From Magnetococcales bacterium (lineage in GTDB: Bacteria; Pseudomonadota; Magnetococcia; Magnetococcales; JADFWU01), in the NCBI GenBank assembly GCA_015234045.1, contig JADFWU010000006.1:42376-106375 (forward strand): a stretch of 64,000 nt of DNA. The letters are read 5' to 3'. This document shows positions 33,416 to 45,614 of this stretch, piece after piece. The notes under the pieces were generated by a model. The model was not told the origin of the DNA, ran no database searches, and worked only from the letters and a program-made list of their open reading frames with translations. The number at the start of each line of letters is the position of its first letter. The first letter of the stretch is position 1. Position numbers and translations under genes: made by a program.

Positions 33416-35598
33416 GACACGATTACCTCACCAATAAAGTAGACAGCACTGGCCAATCCGTAAGCAATGACCAACGAAAAAGCCATCGAAAAAATAGTCC
33501 AACGCCATGAGCGTGTTTCACGTTTAATCACAGCGATCGTGGACAGACAGGGCATGTAGAGCAGACTGAACACCATAAAGGCCAACGCTGATGTGGGAGT
33601 CATGCCAGATCTCATGGCTTTACGCAATCCTTCAGACGCTTCATCCACCTCCTCGCCCATCTGATACATCACACCCATGGTAGAAACGATCACCTCTTTG
33701 GCCACCATGCCCGTCAACAGTGCCACCGAAGATTTCCAGTCCAGTCCAAGCGGTTCAAACAATACGCTGATCGACTGGCCAATTTGTCCTAGATAACGGG
33801 CTTTCTGTTCTTCTGCGGTACGCTCAAATTTCAATTCAGCCAGCGCATCATTACGTTGCTTGCTGGGCTGCATCAACTCGATTTTACTCTGCTCTGCCTC
33901 ATAATTCCGGCTCAACGGTACATCCATGGGATAGGATTGCAGAAACCAGATCACAATGGAGCCAACCAGAATCACACCACTGACTTTTTTGATGAACTCA
34001 ATAACCGGCTCGCCCATATGGGTGAGAATTGATTGAATGGTTGGACGGCGATACGGTGGCAACTCCATGATAAAGGTCTCTGCTTCACCGCGCAGGATGG
34101 TTTTTTTCAGCAAAAAAGCCGAAGAGAGCGCCACAACAATGCCCGCGATATACATGGAGAACACCACTGTACCAGCACGTTCAGCAAAGAAAGCACCAGC
34201 AAACAGCACAAATACCGGCAATCGGGCCGCACAGGAGATGAACGGATTGATCAAAATCGCCACCATTCGATCCCGATGATTGTTGATAGTCCGTGTAGCC
34301 ATAATGGCCGGCACATTACAGCCAAACCCCATCAACAACGGAATGAAGGTCTTGCCTTGCAGCCCCAATGACCGCATGATCCGATCTACCAGAAACGCCA
34401 CCCGTGCGATGTAACCGGTATCTTCAAACAGCGCGATAAAAAAGAACAGAAAAACAATATTGGGCAGAAAAACCAATACACTACCCATCCCATTGATCAC
34501 ACCATCAACCAATAAGCTCTTCAGCTGACCTTCTGACATCAAACCATCAACAAACCCTGAAAACCCCTCAACCAAGGACTCAATCCAACCCGCCGGAATA
34601 GCGCCCAACTCAAAGGTGCTTTGAAACATGGTCCACATTAACAAAAGAAAGATCGGCAGTCCGATGAGGCGATTCAGCAGAACATTATCCAGACGATCGG
34701 TAAGACTGGGTTTGTGGACCACTTTGCCCAGTTCAGCATCCGTTGCATAATCTGGAAAATCACCTTTACGAAACAGACGCATCAACCCCTGAATCAAACC
34801 ATAACGCGCATTTGCAAATAGAATCCCCGCATCACACCCATGTTGACGTGACAAATGCGCCCGCTCTTTTCGCGCCAATGCCAACATATCGTCAACATCC
34901 AACGCACCTTGAGCAACCTCTTCATCCCCTTCCAACAGTTTGATGGCTAACCAACGCGCCTGACTGTGGCTTGGACCATCATCCAACCCATCATCATGAG
35001 GCAAATGTTCATGGAGGCGTTCAATAGCTTCTTCAAGATGGGTGTCGTAGGGAATCAAAACCCGACGATCCCGCGCCCCTTGCTCCATTTCATCAACAAT
35101 GGCATCCAAAATACGGTTGGTCCCTTTACCGGTATGGGCAACCGTCTCTACCACAGGACCATCCAGAAACGCTGAAAAGGCTTCCAGATCAATCTCTATG
35201 CCTTTTTTACGCGCTTCATCCACCATATTAAGACAGTAGATTCGCCGCCGATCCATCTCGATCAACTGGGTGGTTAAAAAGAGATTGCGCTCCAGATTAC
35301 CTGCATCAATCACATTGAGAATGATATCCGGCTGCTCTTCAAGAATATGACGGCGGCTGGCAACCTCATATTTGGATGATGAAGAGAGCGAATAGATACC
35401 CGGCAGATCCACCAGACTAATCTCATAGCCCCGGTGGACAACCTTGCCTTCTGCCCGTGAGACAGTGACACCTGGAAAGTTGCCAACATGATGTTGGGAT
35501 CGTGTGAGTTTATTGAACAGTGTGGTTTTGCCACTGTTGGGATTGCCTGCCAGGGCAACGGTAATGGTTTTTCTGACAGCTGAAGCGGATTTAGACAT
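33412..35598 (-). CDS. feoB: ferrous iron transporter FeoB
   Basis: FeoB is the GTP-dependent inner-membrane Fe2+ permease. The 728-residue protein has an N-terminal G domain with G1 GNPNSGKTTLFN at 18-29, G2 GVTVSRAEGK, G3 DLPGIYSLSS and G4 NMVDEA, then the helical GDI-like domain. The membrane part contains two gate motifs, GFGCNVPAIMATRTI and a second near MPCLSTIAVIKRE. It lies between feoA and the FeoB-associated gene. Fur-box-like sites upstream of feoA predict iron repression of the whole unit. Confidence 0.97.
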   Translation of the reverse strand: MSKSASAVRKTITVALAGNPNSGKTTLFNKLTRSQHHVGNFPGVTVSRAEGKVVHRGYEISLVDLPGIYSLSSSSKYEVASRRHILEEQPDIILNVIDAGNLERNLFLTTQLIEMDRRRIYCLNMVDEARKKGIEIDLEAFSAFLDGPVVETVAHTGKGTNRILDAIVDEMEQGARDRRVLIPYDTHLEEAIERLHEHLPHDDGLDDGPSHSQARWLAIKLLEGDEEVAQGALDVDDMLALARKERAHLSRQHGCDAGILFANARYGLIQGLMRLFRKGDFPDYATDAELGKVVHKPSLTDRLDNVLLNRLIGLPIFLLLMWTMFQSTFELGAIPAGWIESLVEGFSGFVDGLMSEGQLKSLLVDGVINGMGSVLVFLPNIVFLFFFIALFEDTGYIARVAFLVDRIMRSLGLQGKTFIPLLMGFGCNVPAIMATRTINNHRDRMVAILINPFISCAARLPVFVLFAGAFFAERAGTVVFSMYIAGIVVALSSAFLLKKTILRGEAETFIMELPPYRRPTIQSILTHMGEPVIEFIKKVSGVILVGSIVIWFLQSYPMDVPLSRNYEAEQSKIELMQPSKQRNDALAELKFERTAEEQKARYLGQIGQSISVLFEPLGLDWKSSVALLTGMVAKEVIVSTMGVMYQMGEEVDEASEGLRKAMRSGMTPTSALAFMVFSLLYMPCLSTIAVIKRETRSWRWTIFSMAFSLVIAYGLASAVYFIGEVIVS

Positions 35599-35612
35599 TT
35601 AGTAGAAAGCCC

Positions 35613-35867
35613 TCAGGCCAATTTCTTACGCTTAACATCAAGCTCAATATTGCGTGCTTCGGTATTACGCAAACTGATCTGGAACCCATAGACAGTATAG
35701 GTACGCGGATCACCCAACGGTGCCACACGAGACACCTGAATATTGGCACCGTGGACCAACCCCATTTCGGACAAACGGCGTTGAAGCTGTTTATCTCCAT
35801 GAATATGATTGATTTTTGCACTCTGTCCGGGTTTCAGATCATAGAGTGTTGCTTTGTTTTTTCCCAT
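35613..35867 (-). CDS. feoA: ferrous iron transport protein FeoA
   Basis: FeoA is a small SH3-like cytoplasmic partner of FeoB. The 84-residue protein has the family elements LYDLKPGQSAKINHI, RRLSEMGLVHGANIQV and APLGDPRTYTVYGFQISLR. It precedes feoB by 14 bases. Two Fur-box-like sequences lie within 100 bases upstream. Confidence 0.94.
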   Translation of the reverse strand: MGKNKATLYDLKPGQSAKINHIHGDKQLQRRLSEMGLVHGANIQVSRVAPLGDPRTYTVYGFQISLRNTEARNIELDVKRKKLA

Positions 35868-35886
35868 GGCGTGAGGCGCTCCTGCA

Positions 35887-35966
35887 AATGAGAATGATTA
35901 TTGTTTGAGCGAAATTTACTCTCAATCAGAGAGATTGTCAAGCACTAATGATACAGATTCTCATTT
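35887..35966 (-). promoter_or_regulatory. two Fur-box-like operators upstream of feoA
   Basis: AAATGAGAATGATTATTG at 35887-35904 and AATGATACAGATTCTCATTT at 35947-35966 both resemble the Fur consensus GATAATGATAATCATTATC. Placed 20-100 bases before feoA, they would repress feoAB when iron is plentiful. The assignment is by similarity and context. The rest of the gap up to 36191 is AT-rich with no gene. Confidence 0.7.
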
Positions 35967-36191
35967 AAAAGTTCGTTCAACTGCGTAACGCCTGTTTATA
36001 TGTTTCCTTGGACCTGGAACCATTTATAATCTCGTAGTATTTTGTAAATTAGCTGATGAAAGTATAGAATAGGTTGGTTTTTTCTTTGATTGTCCATAGA
36101 GCAGAATTCCATAATATTTTCAATTGGTAATCATTAATTAACCTATTAAAATTGCACTGACTTCAAGTCATACTCCAAGGACTATCATCCC

Positions 36192-39100
36192 ATGCTGAGT
36201 TTCATTGACAGCGCAATTGATATCAACAGCCAACTGTCAGGCAACTATCATCCGATACTGTTACTACTTTCGGTTCTTGCGGCGTTCTTAGGCGCATTTA
36301 CCGCGATATCTGTTGTAGATCATCTCAGAAATACTGATCACAGTTCACATAGACTGAGTTGGTTGATATTTGGCGCTCTTTCTTTGGGTATCGGTACATT
36401 TGGCATGCACTTTCTCGGCATGCTGGCCTATCAATTACCACTGCCCGTTTACTACGATATAATCATTACCACCGGATCTGTCATTCCCGCCATACTATCC
36501 TCTGCTGTGGCGCTATATCTATTGAGCAAGAGGAGCACCTTGGGCACTGTTCAGGTTCTTCTTGGCGGCATAATCATTGGTGCCGGTATTGGTACGATGC
36601 ACTATATCGGCATGATGGCCATGCGCCTTGATGCCCTCATGTTGTATGACCCCTGGTTATTTGCACTCTCAATTATTGTTGCCTGTCTTGTCTCTATCAT
36701 TGCCATAAGCGCCCGCACGCTTACCCGACATTTTGGACTTGATCCATCAAAAAAAACCGGGCGTATTATCAGTGCGTTTATTCTCTCTCTAGCGATTTCT
36801 GCCATGCATTACACAGCAATGATGGCAACATTTTTTATCCAGAAAAGCAGCAATCCTATTAAATATGAATGGGTATTTAATCGGCTGGAATTAGGGGTTG
36901 GATTGACCGTATTGGCGCTTTTATTAATCATGTCTGTACTGTTCACCCTGTGGATAGAGTCGGGTTTTCATGACAGCCGAATTCTACAGTCAAAACAGAC
37001 TCGAAAAATGCTCATCAAGACTGTTTTAATTGTGATGGCTATCACCTTAACCGCTCTTTCGATCATGTTTATGATTACCGTATATATCCATGACAGCACA
37101 ACCCGTCAGGAAGAGATATTTATCGGTGAGGTGGAAGTGGAACGGGCAATGAAAAGTGCCTCTCAAGACTTTGATGCCATTGCTTCGGATTTGAACGTAT
37201 TACTGGGTGATAATGAGCTACTGGACTACCTGAGCGATCACTCTGAACGCAACAAAAAACGATTGGCCCATCAGTTCGCAACCATTGCCAAACAACGGCG
37301 TGCCTATGACCAGATTCGTCTGTTAGACGTTTCAGGTATGGAAGTGGTTCGCGTCAATTCTGATCGACAGGGATCTGTCTCCTTTGTCCCTCAAGAGGCA
37401 CTTCAGAATAAGTCCAGCAAACCCTATTTTCAGCACGCCATTAAGCTTGATCCTCAGCAATTCCACATCTCCCGTTTTGACCTCAACATGGAACACGGAG
37501 AGATCGAGGTACCTTTTAAGCCAGTGATCCGTTTTTCTGCACCAGTCTTTGATCAGTCAGGGCAACGACAAGGCATTATGGTTCTCAACTACCTGGGTTC
37601 AGTGCTTATTGATCATATTGCAACGGTGTTTTCTCCGGGGAATAGTCATATTTATCTGATTGATAGTGAGGGATATTTCATTAAATCCCCACGACCTGAG
37701 GATGAATGGGGGTTCATGCATGGCAACGATATCACTTTTAAATCAATGCACCCCCAAGCATGGCAATTGATTAATAACAATGAAAAGGGTGCCTTCACTG
37801 TCGGAGAAAGTGCTTTTATCTACGGCACCATATCCACCACCATGAGTAAAACACGCCCCTTACAGTTTGGTACACAAAAGAAAAGCTGGAAAGTAATCGT
37901 CCATTCCAAACCAGAATTCTGGACGTTTGAGGATATCCAAGATCACCTGGTCGCGGCGGTGGTTTTTATCTGTGGGCTGATTCTCACCCTCTTTATCTCC
38001 TGGTTGATTGCCACATCCATCATTTCGCGCAAACTGTCTGAAGAGTCCCAAAAGGAGATGCTTCAGGAGTTAAACTTTCAGAAATTTGCCTTGGATGAGC
38101 ATGCCATCGTCAGTGCAACTGATGTCAAAGGCAATATCACTTACATGAATGAACGTTTTGTGGATATCAGCGGCTATTCAACAAAAGAGCTATTGGGAAA
38201 AAATCACCGACTGATCAAATCGGATGCCCATACACCCGAATTTTACAAAGAGATGTGGCAAACCATTGCACACGGCAAAACATGGCATGGTGAGGTCAAA
38301 AACCTAGCCAAAGATGGTACACCCTATTGGGTGCGGGCCACGATCGTGCCCTTTATGAATAAGGCGGGCAAACCGTACCGCTATGTTTCTATCCGTACCG
38401 ACATCACAACCATGAAAAAGCTGGAAGATGACCTCACTCAGGCAAAAGAAACCGCTGAAGAAGCGGGACGCGCCAAAAGTGAATTTTTGGCCAATATGAG
38501 CCATGAAATCCGAACACCCATGAACGCTGTTATCGGCCTCAGCCATCTCTGTCTTCAGACTGAGTTAACCTCAAAACAGCGGGATTATCTGCAAAAGGTT
38601 CACAGCTCTGCTACCTCTCTATTACGCATTATCAACGATATCCTTGATTTCTCCAAGATTGAGGCTGGTCGCCTGGATATGGAGTTTATTCCTTTTACCT
38701 TGGAAGAGGTTTTAGGCAACCTTGCTTCACTGATCACATTAAAATCACAGGAGAAACAGCTTGAATTTTTGATGAACACAGCGATAGATGTGCCAGCCAG
38801 TCTGGTAGGCGACCCTTTACGGCTCGGTCAGATTCTGATCAACCTGACCAACAATGCATTGAAGTTTACCGAGTCCGGCGAGATCGTGGTCACCACCGAG
38901 ATAATTGAACGCGGTAAGTCCGATATCCGACTCCGCTTTACTGTCCGTGATACCGGCATCGGCATGACTGAGACACAATGCGCCAGACTTTTTCAAGCGT
39001 TCAGCCAGGCTGACAGCTCAACAACCCGGAAATATGGCGGCACTGGCTTGGGATTGATCATTTCAAAGAAACTGGTTGAGATGATGGATGGCTCAATCAG

Positions 39101-40730
39101 AGTAGAAAGCACGCCAGGCATAGGCTCCAGCTTTATTTTTGATGCGCATTTCGGTATTTCAGATCAAACGCCAAGTGTGAATCTAACACCTGCAAAAGAT
39201 CTTCGTAATCTCAATGTCTTGGCAGTGGATGACAATGATACTGCACTGAAAGTAATTACCGATTATCTCGCCTCGTTCACCTTCAAAGTAACCCAAGCCC
39301 ATGATGGCAAGCAGGCTCTGATAAAGGTTCAAGAAGCGGAGATGGCTGGCAAGCCGTATGATCTGGTTGTCATCGACTACATGATGCCGGAAATGGATGG
39401 TATCGAAGCCTCTGAACGCATAAAACAAAAACTTAATCTCCAACATGTGCCAAGAATTGTCATGGCCACAGCATATGGCGATGAAAGAGTGGTAAAAAGG
39501 GCCATTCAAGGCGCTGAAGTGGATGGTTTTCTGGTCAAACCCATCAGTCAGAACTTACTGTTTGAGACAATCATGGAGGTGTTTGGCCATATCGAAACAC
39601 CGGAACGGGAGATCAATTGCCAGGCAAGCGATGAAGCACACTTGTCCGCCCTATCCGGTGCTCAGCTATTATTGGTTGAAGATAATGAGATAAATCAACA
39701 GGTTGCCAGAGAACTTCTGGAACAAGCCGGTATCACCGTATCCCTTGCTGAAAATGGACAAAAAGCCATCTCAATGATCGCAGAGCACCATTTTGATGGC
39801 GTGCTGATGGACCTGCAAATGCCGGTGATGGATGGCATAACCGCTTGTAAAAAAATCCGCCAAAAATCAGAACATGCCATGCTGCCCATCCTCGCCATGA
39901 CAGCCAATGCCATGGCTGGAGATCGTGAACGCTGCCTTGAGGCTGGTATGCAAGATCATATCGCCAAGCCCATCAATCCAGAAAACATGTTTGCAACCCT
40001 GGCTCAATGGATCAGGCCGATCAATAAAAAACCAGTGGAAAAACAGACATCTGAATCCACTAAACCCACTCAATCAACTCAGCCCGACACTTCCACAAAT
40101 TCGGTCTTGGAGATTGAAGGAATCGACACCACAACCGGTGTCGCCCGTGTTGGTGGGAACAATGAGTTCTACCTTAGCCTTCTGAAGAAATTTCAAAATA
40201 ACCAGCACAATGCCATTGAAATTATTCTATCCGCTCTTTCCGATGGTGATGTCGAACTGGCTGAACGCACTGCACACTCCTTAAAAGGAGTCTCGGCAAC
40301 CATTGGCGCAACGACGCTTGCTGAACATGCGCAAGTCGTGGAAAACAATATTAATTCAGGGCAAAGCCTTGATGATCTCCGTCCCGATATAGAACAGTGT
40401 TCTGAAACCCTGCAAAGCGTGATGAAAGCACTTTCAGCATGCCTTTCATCGGAGAAAACAGCACCAATTAACACATCCAGTGATCAAAACTTTGATGAGT
40501 CCCTGTTTGACAAACAGCTTCAACATGCCGCCAAACAGTTGGAACTCTTTGATGCCGAAGTAGAGAATACACTCAAAACAATCAGTGCCATGTCACCTCC
40601 AGAAGAGGTGAATAGCTGGCTGGTGACGATGAATGAGTATGTTCAGCAATATGATTTCGAATCAGCACTCGAAACATTAACGCAGTTCGCACACAATCGC
40701 GGCATTAATATGGAAAACGCCGATGTCTGA
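36192..40730 (+). CDS. MHYT-domain giant hybrid histidine kinase (MHYT-sensor-PAS-HisKA-HATPase-REC-REC-Hpt)
   Basis: A 1512-residue membrane sensor. Residues 1 to about 260 form the seven-span MHYT domain with the copper-binding-type motifs [15 protein letters not shown] and [12 protein letters not shown] domains are proposed to sense O2, CO or NO. Two further spans (about 275-297 and 592-615) enclose a periplasmic Cache-like sensor. A PAS domain (about 635-750), HisKA with [11 protein letters not shown] (His771), HATPase, two receivers (Asp1062, Asp1207) and an Hpt domain (His1362) follow, giving a full phosphorelay in one chain. The gene overlaps the next hybrid kinase by eight bases. Confidence 0.92.
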   Translation: MLSFIDSAIDINSQLSGNYHPILLLLSVLAAFLGAFTAISVVDHLRNTDHSSHRLSWLIFGALSLGIGTFGMHFLGMLAYQLPLPVYYDIIITTGSVIPAILSSAVALYLLSKRSTLGTVQVLLGGIIIGAGIGTMHYIGMMAMRLDALMLYDPWLFALSIIVACLVSIIAISARTLTRHFGLDPSKKTGRIISAFILSLAISAMHYTAMMATFFIQKSSNPIKYEWVFNRLELGVGLTVLALLLIMSVLFTLWIESGFHDSRILQSKQTRKMLIKTVLIVMAITLTALSIMFMITVYIHDSTTRQEEIFIGEVEVERAMKSASQDFDAIASDLNVLLGDNELLDYLSDHSERNKKRLAHQFATIAKQRRAYDQIRLLDVSGMEVVRVNSDRQGSVSFVPQEALQNKSSKPYFQHAIKLDPQQFHISRFDLNMEHGEIEVPFKPVIRFSAPVFDQSGQRQGIMVLNYLGSVLIDHIATVFSPGNSHIYLIDSEGYFIKSPRPEDEWGFMHGNDITFKSMHPQAWQLINNNEKGAFTVGESAFIYGTISTTMSKTRPLQFGTQKKSWKVIVHSKPEFWTFEDIQDHLVAAVVFICGLILTLFISWLIATSIISRKLSEESQKEMLQELNFQKFALDEHAIVSATDVKGNITYMNERFVDISGYSTKELLGKNHRLIKSDAHTPEFYKEMWQTIAHGKTWHGEVKNLAKDGTPYWVRATIVPFMNKAGKPYRYVSIRTDITTMKKLEDDLTQAKETAEEAGRAKSEFLANMSHEIRTPMNAVIGLSHLCLQTELTSKQRDYLQKVHSSATSLLRIINDILDFSKIEAGRLDMEFIPFTLEEVLGNLASLITLKSQEKQLEFLMNTAIDVPASLVGDPLRLGQILINLTNNALKFTESGEIVVTTEIIERGKSDIRLRFTVRDTGIGMTETQCARLFQAFSQADSSTTRKYGGTGLGLIISKKLVEMMDGSIRVESTPGIGSSFIFDAHFGISDQTPSVNLTPAKDLRNLNVLAVDDNDTALKVITDYLASFTFKVTQAHDGKQALIKVQEAEMAGKPYDLVVIDYMMPEMDGIEASERIKQKLNLQHVPRIVMATAYGDERVVKRAIQGAEVDGFLVKPISQNLLFETIMEVFGHIETPEREINCQASDEAHLSALSGAQLLLVEDNEINQQVARELLEQAGITVSLAENGQKAISMIAEHHFDGVLMDLQMPVMDGITACKKIRQKSEHAMLPILAMTANAMAGDRERCLEAGMQDHIAKPINPENMFATLAQWIRPINKKPVEKQTSESTKPTQSTQPDTSTNSVLEIEGIDTTTGVARVGGNNEFYLSLLKKFQNNQHNAIEIILSALSDGDVELAERTAHSLKGVSATIGATTLAEHAQVVENNINSGQSLDDLRPDIEQCSETLQSVMKALSACLSSEKTAPINTSSDQNFDESLFDKQLQHAAKQLELFDAEVENTLKTISAMSPPEEVNSWLVTMNEYVQQYDFESALETLTQFAHNRGINMENADV

Positions 40731-43700
40731 GCAAAGTCAAAAATATTCCATTGTGATTGTCGATGATGCGCCAGAAAATCTGGATATTCTCAAAAACGTT
40801 CTGCGCGACGCCTATATGGTCAAGCCGGTCACCAATGGGCGTTTAGCGCTTCGACTGGCCAACATGGAACCACAACCGGATTTGATTCTGCTGGATGTCA
40901 TGATGCCGGATATGGATGGCTATGAAGTGTGTCGGCTTCTGAAATCGAACCCAAAAACCGCCGCTATTCCAATCATCTTTGTCACTGCCAAAAACAACCC
41001 GGATGATGAATTAAAAGGCCTGCAAATCGGTGCGGCTGACTATATTACAAAACCCATCAGCCCGGCTATCGTCAAAGCACGCGTGGGTACTCAACTTGCT
41101 TTAGCCCAAGCCAATCAGGAAATGCAGAACAAAAACCGGCGCGTCACAGAGATTAATGAACGATTGAGCGAAAGCATGGAGCAATTGGCTGCCTCTGAAG
41201 AGAGATTCCGCAGTTTGGTGCAAACTATTCCTGATATCGTTTACAAAATTGACGAGGAAGGACGATTCAATTTCCTCAATAAATCCATTGAACGGTTGGG
41301 CTATCATCAATCAGAATTAATCGGTCATCATTTTACTGAATTAATCCACAGTGCTGATATTCACGAAGCAAGCCTCTCAGAGGTGATCAACCGGATCGGC
41401 AAAGGCACAGCCAATCCCGAGCAAAAAGTGTTTGATGAACGGCGCAGCGGTGACCGAATGACCTCTGGCCTGGAGATTCGTTTACGTGCCAAATCAGGCA
41501 GTGCTTCTGAAGTATCGGAGATTCGAAATATCAGTCACAACATGGTCAGTGTTGAGGTCAACAGCACCGGTCTCTACGGCGAAGACAGCACAAATTCAAC
41601 AATAAAACAGTATATCGGCACTGTCGGTGTCATACGCGATGTCAGTGATCGCCTCACGGCTCAAAAAGCTCTGGATGATGAACGCAAGCTGTTGCGTGAA
41701 TTGATCAATACTGTTCCCATGCCCATCTTTTTTGCCACACAAAAAAACCGTTTGGTATTCACCAACCAAGCGTTACAAAATTTTGTGCCGCATGAGTTGA
41801 AGTCTGTTGAAGGTACTCCTCTGGAGGATCTGTTTGATCCCAAAGAGGCCTCACGCATTACCGGATTGATTTCCCTGCTGTTTGACGACCCAAACTGCCA
41901 ACAGATCAACCGTGAAATCACCCTGACCGCTCATACCGGTAAAACACATACTGTTCAAACCATTGTATCAAAATTCTACCGAATCGATGAAGACACCCCT
42001 TCCGTCATCGGTATCCTGGTTGATGTGACCGATCAAAAAGCATTTGAAAACGCATTGATTGCCGCACAAGCCAAAGCGGAACAGATGTCAGTGTTGGCAC
42101 AGGATGCCAATCGGGCAAAAGGTGACTTCCTTGCCAATATGAGCCATGAGATACGAACGCCGATGAATGCCATCATCGGACTCAGCCACCTCTGTCTCCA
42201 GACTGAACTGGACACCAAACAGCACGACTATCTCAATAAGGTGCATACCAGTGCCAATGCGCTATTGCGCTTGTTGAATGACATTCTGGACTTTTCAAAA
42301 ATTGAAGCCGGAAATCTTACTCTGGAGCAGGCACCATTCTCCTTAAATGATCTCTTCACCAATCTGGGTTCAGTTATCGGCATCAAAAGTCAGGAGAAAG
42401 GGATCGAATTCCTGATTGATACGCCACCAGATCTGCCAACACTCCTGATCGGTGATGGATTCAGGTTAGGCCAGATACTGACCAATCTGGCTGGCAATGC
42501 GGTTAAATTTACCGATGCTGGCGCGGTCTCAATTCACACTGAGAAGGTCGAACAACAGAATACGAACTTGGTTCTGAAATTTACTGTCAGTGATAGCGGA
42601 ATCGGCATGTCCAGTGATCAAATGGACCACCTCTTTGATAAATTCACCCAAGCCGATGCATCAATCTCGCGAAAATATGGCGGTACTGGCCTGGGTCTGG
42701 CCATCAGCAAACAACTTGTGGAACTGATGGGCGGCACCATTTGGGCGGAAAGCACGCCCGATGTGGGCAGTAAATTTATATTTACAACCCGATTAACTGT
42801 GGAAAACCAACAGAAAAAAGAGCTTCCCTACCCCTCTTTTAAAGGTAAAACAGCCCTTGTGGTCGATGACAATAACTTGGCCAGAGAGGTAAACGTCAAC
42901 CTGCTGAAACAATTGGATTTCACAATTGAAGCCGCAGAAAATGGTCCTACCGCCATTCAGAAAATCATCATCGCTGTTATGGAAGGCCGCACATATGATT
43001 TGATACTGCTTGATTGGAATATGCCAGAAATGGATGGCTTGGAACTGGCACACCGTATTCGCAATGATTTGACGTTGGAACGGACTCCAGCAATCATTAT
43101 GGTGACCAGTCATCCTATTGAAAAAATATCCGCCTTGGATGAACCTGTTTCACTTTTCGATACTCTGCTGGAGAAACCTCTCAATACGGCTACATTATGT
43201 CGCAGCATTTGCCATTTATTTGGGATGGAAACATCCGCTTGTGATGATCAAATAACAGATTCAGCCCCAAAAGAGGTACCGGATAACCAAAGCGCTCTGT
43301 CAAAAAGCCATATTCTGGTTGCTGATGACAATGATATCAATCAAATCATTGTCAAAGAGTTACTGGAAAAAGTCGGCGTTCGGGTATCCTGTGTCAATAA
43401 TGGTGAAGAAGCGCTCAATCTCGCCTCTAAAGAATCATTTGACGCTGTTTTGATGGATCTGAAAATGCCCATCATGGATGGATTGACCGCAACCCGAGAG
43501 ATTCGGCGACAACTGGGCAATAATCCACTGCCCATCATTGCCATGACCGCTAAAGTCATGTCCGATGACCGGAACGACTGCCTTCAGGCTGGCATGAATG
43601 ACTATGTCGATAAGCCCATTGAACCAGAGACTCTCTATCGTGTATTGGCTGAATGGTTGAATGCGCCACTGGATCGCATTATTTCTGATTCAACACAGGC

Positions 43701-44349
43701 AGATCAAACAGAAGAGCACTCTGTTATTGCGCTTCCAGAACTTCCTGGCATTGATGTTAAAGCCGGTCTACGCAATGTTGGCGGTGATGTCGAATTCTAT
43801 AAAAAAATCATAATGCGATTTGTTCAGAATCAAGCCGCAACCGGTCAACAGCTATACGCATATCTGAAAGACAAAGAGTTCGATTCACTGAGAAAACTGG
43901 CCCACACTCTTAAAGGTGTTTCCGGTTCAGTGGGGGCGCATTCCCTCCGTGAAAAAGCACTGGAGATTGAACAACTATCTAAATCAGACATGCCCTCGAA
44001 CACATTGGATCTGTTGATTGAATCCACTATCCAAGTATTGGACAGCACTCTGAAAACCATAAGTGCAGCATTTCCTGATGCATTGAACCAACAAACAGAA
44101 TCAACACAACAAGAGAATGCTCAAACGGATGACCTGGTTCAACTGGCCGAACTATTAAACAAAGCAGACGAACTGTTACAGCTATTTGATGTCTCAGTAG
44201 AACAAACCATTGAAAAACTCGATATGATTGTTCACTCTTCCGCTCGGAAAGAACGCATCATCAGCTTAAGAAAAAAGGTTCGAGAATATGATTTTGAAGC
44301 CTGCTCAACTGAGATCGAAGATTGGCAAAAAGCAGAAGGATTTGTGTAA
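40723..44349 (+). CDS. soluble hybrid histidine kinase (REC-PAS-PAS-HisKA-HATPase-REC-REC-Hpt)
   Basis: A 1208-residue cytoplasmic kinase. It opens with a receiver domain (Asp58 in [11 protein letters not shown]). Two PAS domains follow, the first starting [20 protein letters not shown], then HisKA (His475 in [11 protein letters not shown]), HATPase ([23 protein letters not shown]), two receivers (Asp764 in [11 protein letters not shown], Asp912 in [11 protein letters not shown]) and Hpt (His1061 in AHTLKGVSG). Its N-terminal receiver could take phosphate from the MHYT kinase, whose gene overlaps it by eight bases. Kinase core and Hpt resemble those of the upstream protein, suggesting gene duplication. 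Confidence 0.92.
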   Translation: MSEQSQKYSIVIVDDAPENLDILKNVLRDAYMVKPVTNGRLALRLANMEPQPDLILLDVMMPDMDGYEVCRLLKSNPKTAAIPIIFVTAKNNPDDELKGLQIGAADYITKPISPAIVKARVGTQLALAQANQEMQNKNRRVTEINERLSESMEQLAASEERFRSLVQTIPDIVYKIDEEGRFNFLNKSIERLGYHQSELIGHHFTELIHSADIHEASLSEVINRIGKGTANPEQKVFDERRSGDRMTSGLEIRLRAKSGSASEVSEIRNISHNMVSVEVNSTGLYGEDSTNSTIKQYIGTVGVIRDVSDRLTAQKALDDERKLLRELINTVPMPIFFATQKNRLVFTNQALQNFVPHELKSVEGTPLEDLFDPKEASRITGLISLLFDDPNCQQINREITLTAHTGKTHTVQTIVSKFYRIDEDTPSVIGILVDVTDQKAFENALIAAQAKAEQMSVLAQDANRAKGDFLANMSHEIRTPMNAIIGLSHLCLQTELDTKQHDYLNKVHTSANALLRLLNDILDFSKIEAGNLTLEQAPFSLNDLFTNLGSVIGIKSQEKGIEFLIDTPPDLPTLLIGDGFRLGQILTNLAGNAVKFTDAGAVSIHTEKVEQQNTNLVLKFTVSDSGIGMSSDQMDHLFDKFTQADASISRKYGGTGLGLAISKQLVELMGGTIWAESTPDVGSKFIFTTRLTVENQQKKELPYPSFKGKTALVVDDNNLAREVNVNLLKQLDFTIEAAENGPTAIQKIIIAVMEGRTYDLILLDWNMPEMDGLELAHRIRNDLTLERTPAIIMVTSHPIEKISALDEPVSLFDTLLEKPLNTATLCRSICHLFGMETSACDDQITDSAPKEVPDNQSALSKSHILVADDNDINQIIVKELLEKVGVRVSCVNNGEEALNLASKESFDAVLMDLKMPIMDGLTATREIRRQLGNNPLPIIAMTAKVMSDDRNDCLQAGMNDYVDKPIEPETLYRVLAEWLNAPLDRIISDSTQADQTEEHSVIALPELPGIDVKAGLRNVGGDVEFYKKIIMRFVQNQAATGQQLYAYLKDKEFDSLRKLAHTLKGVSGSVGAHSLREKALEIEQLSKSDMPSNTLDLLIESTIQVLDSTLKTISAAFPDALNQQTESTQQENAQTDDLVQLAELLNKADELLQLFDVSVEQTIEKLDMIVHSSARKERIISLRKKVREYDFEACSTEIEDWQKAEGFV

Positions 44350-44403
44350 CTCCCATGCTGATTGAAAGCAACATGTTTATCAACAAATTCTCAGGGGTGG
44401 GAT

Positions 44404-45459
44404 ATGATGGATAATCAGGTCAGCAAAAAAACCGTATTAATCGTTGATGACACACCGGAAAATGTCGATGTGCTCCGAGGTATTCTTTCTCAGCATTACC
44501 GGATTCAGGTAGCAACCAACGGTCGCTTGGCATTGAAAATCGCCTTTTCTCCTGCACCTCCAGATCTGATTCTTCTGGATGTGATGATGCCGGAGTTGGA
44601 TGGTTATGAAACCTGTCGTTTACTTAAAAAAGATGACCGAACCAGCGATATTCCCGTTCTGTTTGTCACAGCCAAATCCGATGTTAAAGACGAAACGCAC
44701 GGACTCTCAATCGGTGCAGCCGATTATCTCGTCAAGCCAGTCAGTCCACCTATTGTGCTGGCACGTGTCAAGACCCACCTGGCCATCAATGACAAACGCA
44801 AACTGCTTCAAGATCAGGTAGAAGCCAGAACAGCCCAACTTCAGGAACGCTCCAAAGAGCTGTTCGAAACCCGTGTTGAAGTGATTCGCCAGCTGGGCCG
44901 TGCCGCTGAATATCGGGACAACGAAACCGGCATGCATGTCATCCGCATGAGCCGCTTTGTTCGCTTGCTGGCCCTTAAGTCCGGTTTAAGTCAACCAGAG
45001 GCCGACCAAATCATGTATGCCTCCATGATGCATGATATCGGTAAAATCGGCATTCCCGATACAATACTGTTAAAACCCGGAAAATTGACCAACGAAGAGT
45101 TCGACATCATCAAATCACACCCGGAAATCGGCCATAACATTATTGGAAAACAGCAGGCTAACCTGTTAAGCATGGGCGGTTTGATTGCCTTGAGCCATCA
45201 CGAAAAATGGAATGGTCGCGGCTATCCAAACGGCTTGGCAGGAGAAGAGATCCCGCTGGTGGGTCGGTTTTGCGCCATCGGTGATGTGTTTGATGCCCTG
45301 ACTTCTATCCGACCCTATAAAAAAGCCTGGAGTGTGGATGACGCACTGAAACTGATCATTGATGAAGCGGGTGAACATTTTGATCCAAAATTGGCACAGA
45401 TGTTTGTTGGTATGAAATCCCAAATCGTAGAAATCATGGAGAAGTATAAAGAGAATTAA
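44404..45459 (+). CDS. RpfG-like response regulator (REC-HD-GYP, cyclic-di-GMP phosphodiesterase)
   Basis: The output protein of the operon. It has 351 residues: a receiver (Asp59 in LLDVMMPELDG), a coiled linker (EARTAQLQERSKELFETR), and an HD-GYP domain with HDIGKIGIPD (His210-Asp211), KSHPEIG, HHEKWNGRGYP (GYP at 273-275) and IGDVFDALTS. HD-GYP domains hydrolyse cyclic-di-GMP; all listed metal ligands are present, so activity is likely. The ATG at 44404 has GGGGTGGG upstream. It follows the second hybrid kinase by 54 bases and ends at a terminator-like hairpin. Confidence 0.93.
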   Translation: MMDNQVSKKTVLIVDDTPENVDVLRGILSQHYRIQVATNGRLALKIAFSPAPPDLILLDVMMPELDGYETCRLLKKDDRTSDIPVLFVTAKSDVKDETHGLSIGAADYLVKPVSPPIVLARVKTHLAINDKRKLLQDQVEARTAQLQERSKELFETRVEVIRQLGRAAEYRDNETGMHVIRMSRFVRLLALKSGLSQPEADQIMYASMMHDIGKIGIPDTILLKPGKLTNEEFDIIKSHPEIGHNIIGKQQANLLSMGGLIALSHHEKWNGRGYPNGLAGEEIPLVGRFCAIGDVFDALTSIRPYKKAWSVDDALKLIIDEAGEHFDPKLAQMFVGMKSQIVEIMEKYKEN

Positions 45460-45509
45460 GGCGCGTTGAATAATTTTTAGGTTGAGAACATTCTGCGCCT
45501 TAATTTTTG
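45455..45509 (+). terminator. terminator-like hairpin after the signalling operon
   Basis: ATTAAGGCGC at 45455 pairs with GCGCCTTAAT at 45495, then comes TTTTT. The loop is about 30 bases, long for a terminator, and the left arm includes the stop codon. Confidence 0.6.
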
Positions 45510-45614
45510 GCAAAAGGGGTGTGCTTTAGATGCGTATTAGGATAAACTAATCAGCTTCCGTGAATTGGCACAATGCCAGATCACAAGGGGTCAAAAAGCC
45601 GGTTGCCTTATCTT

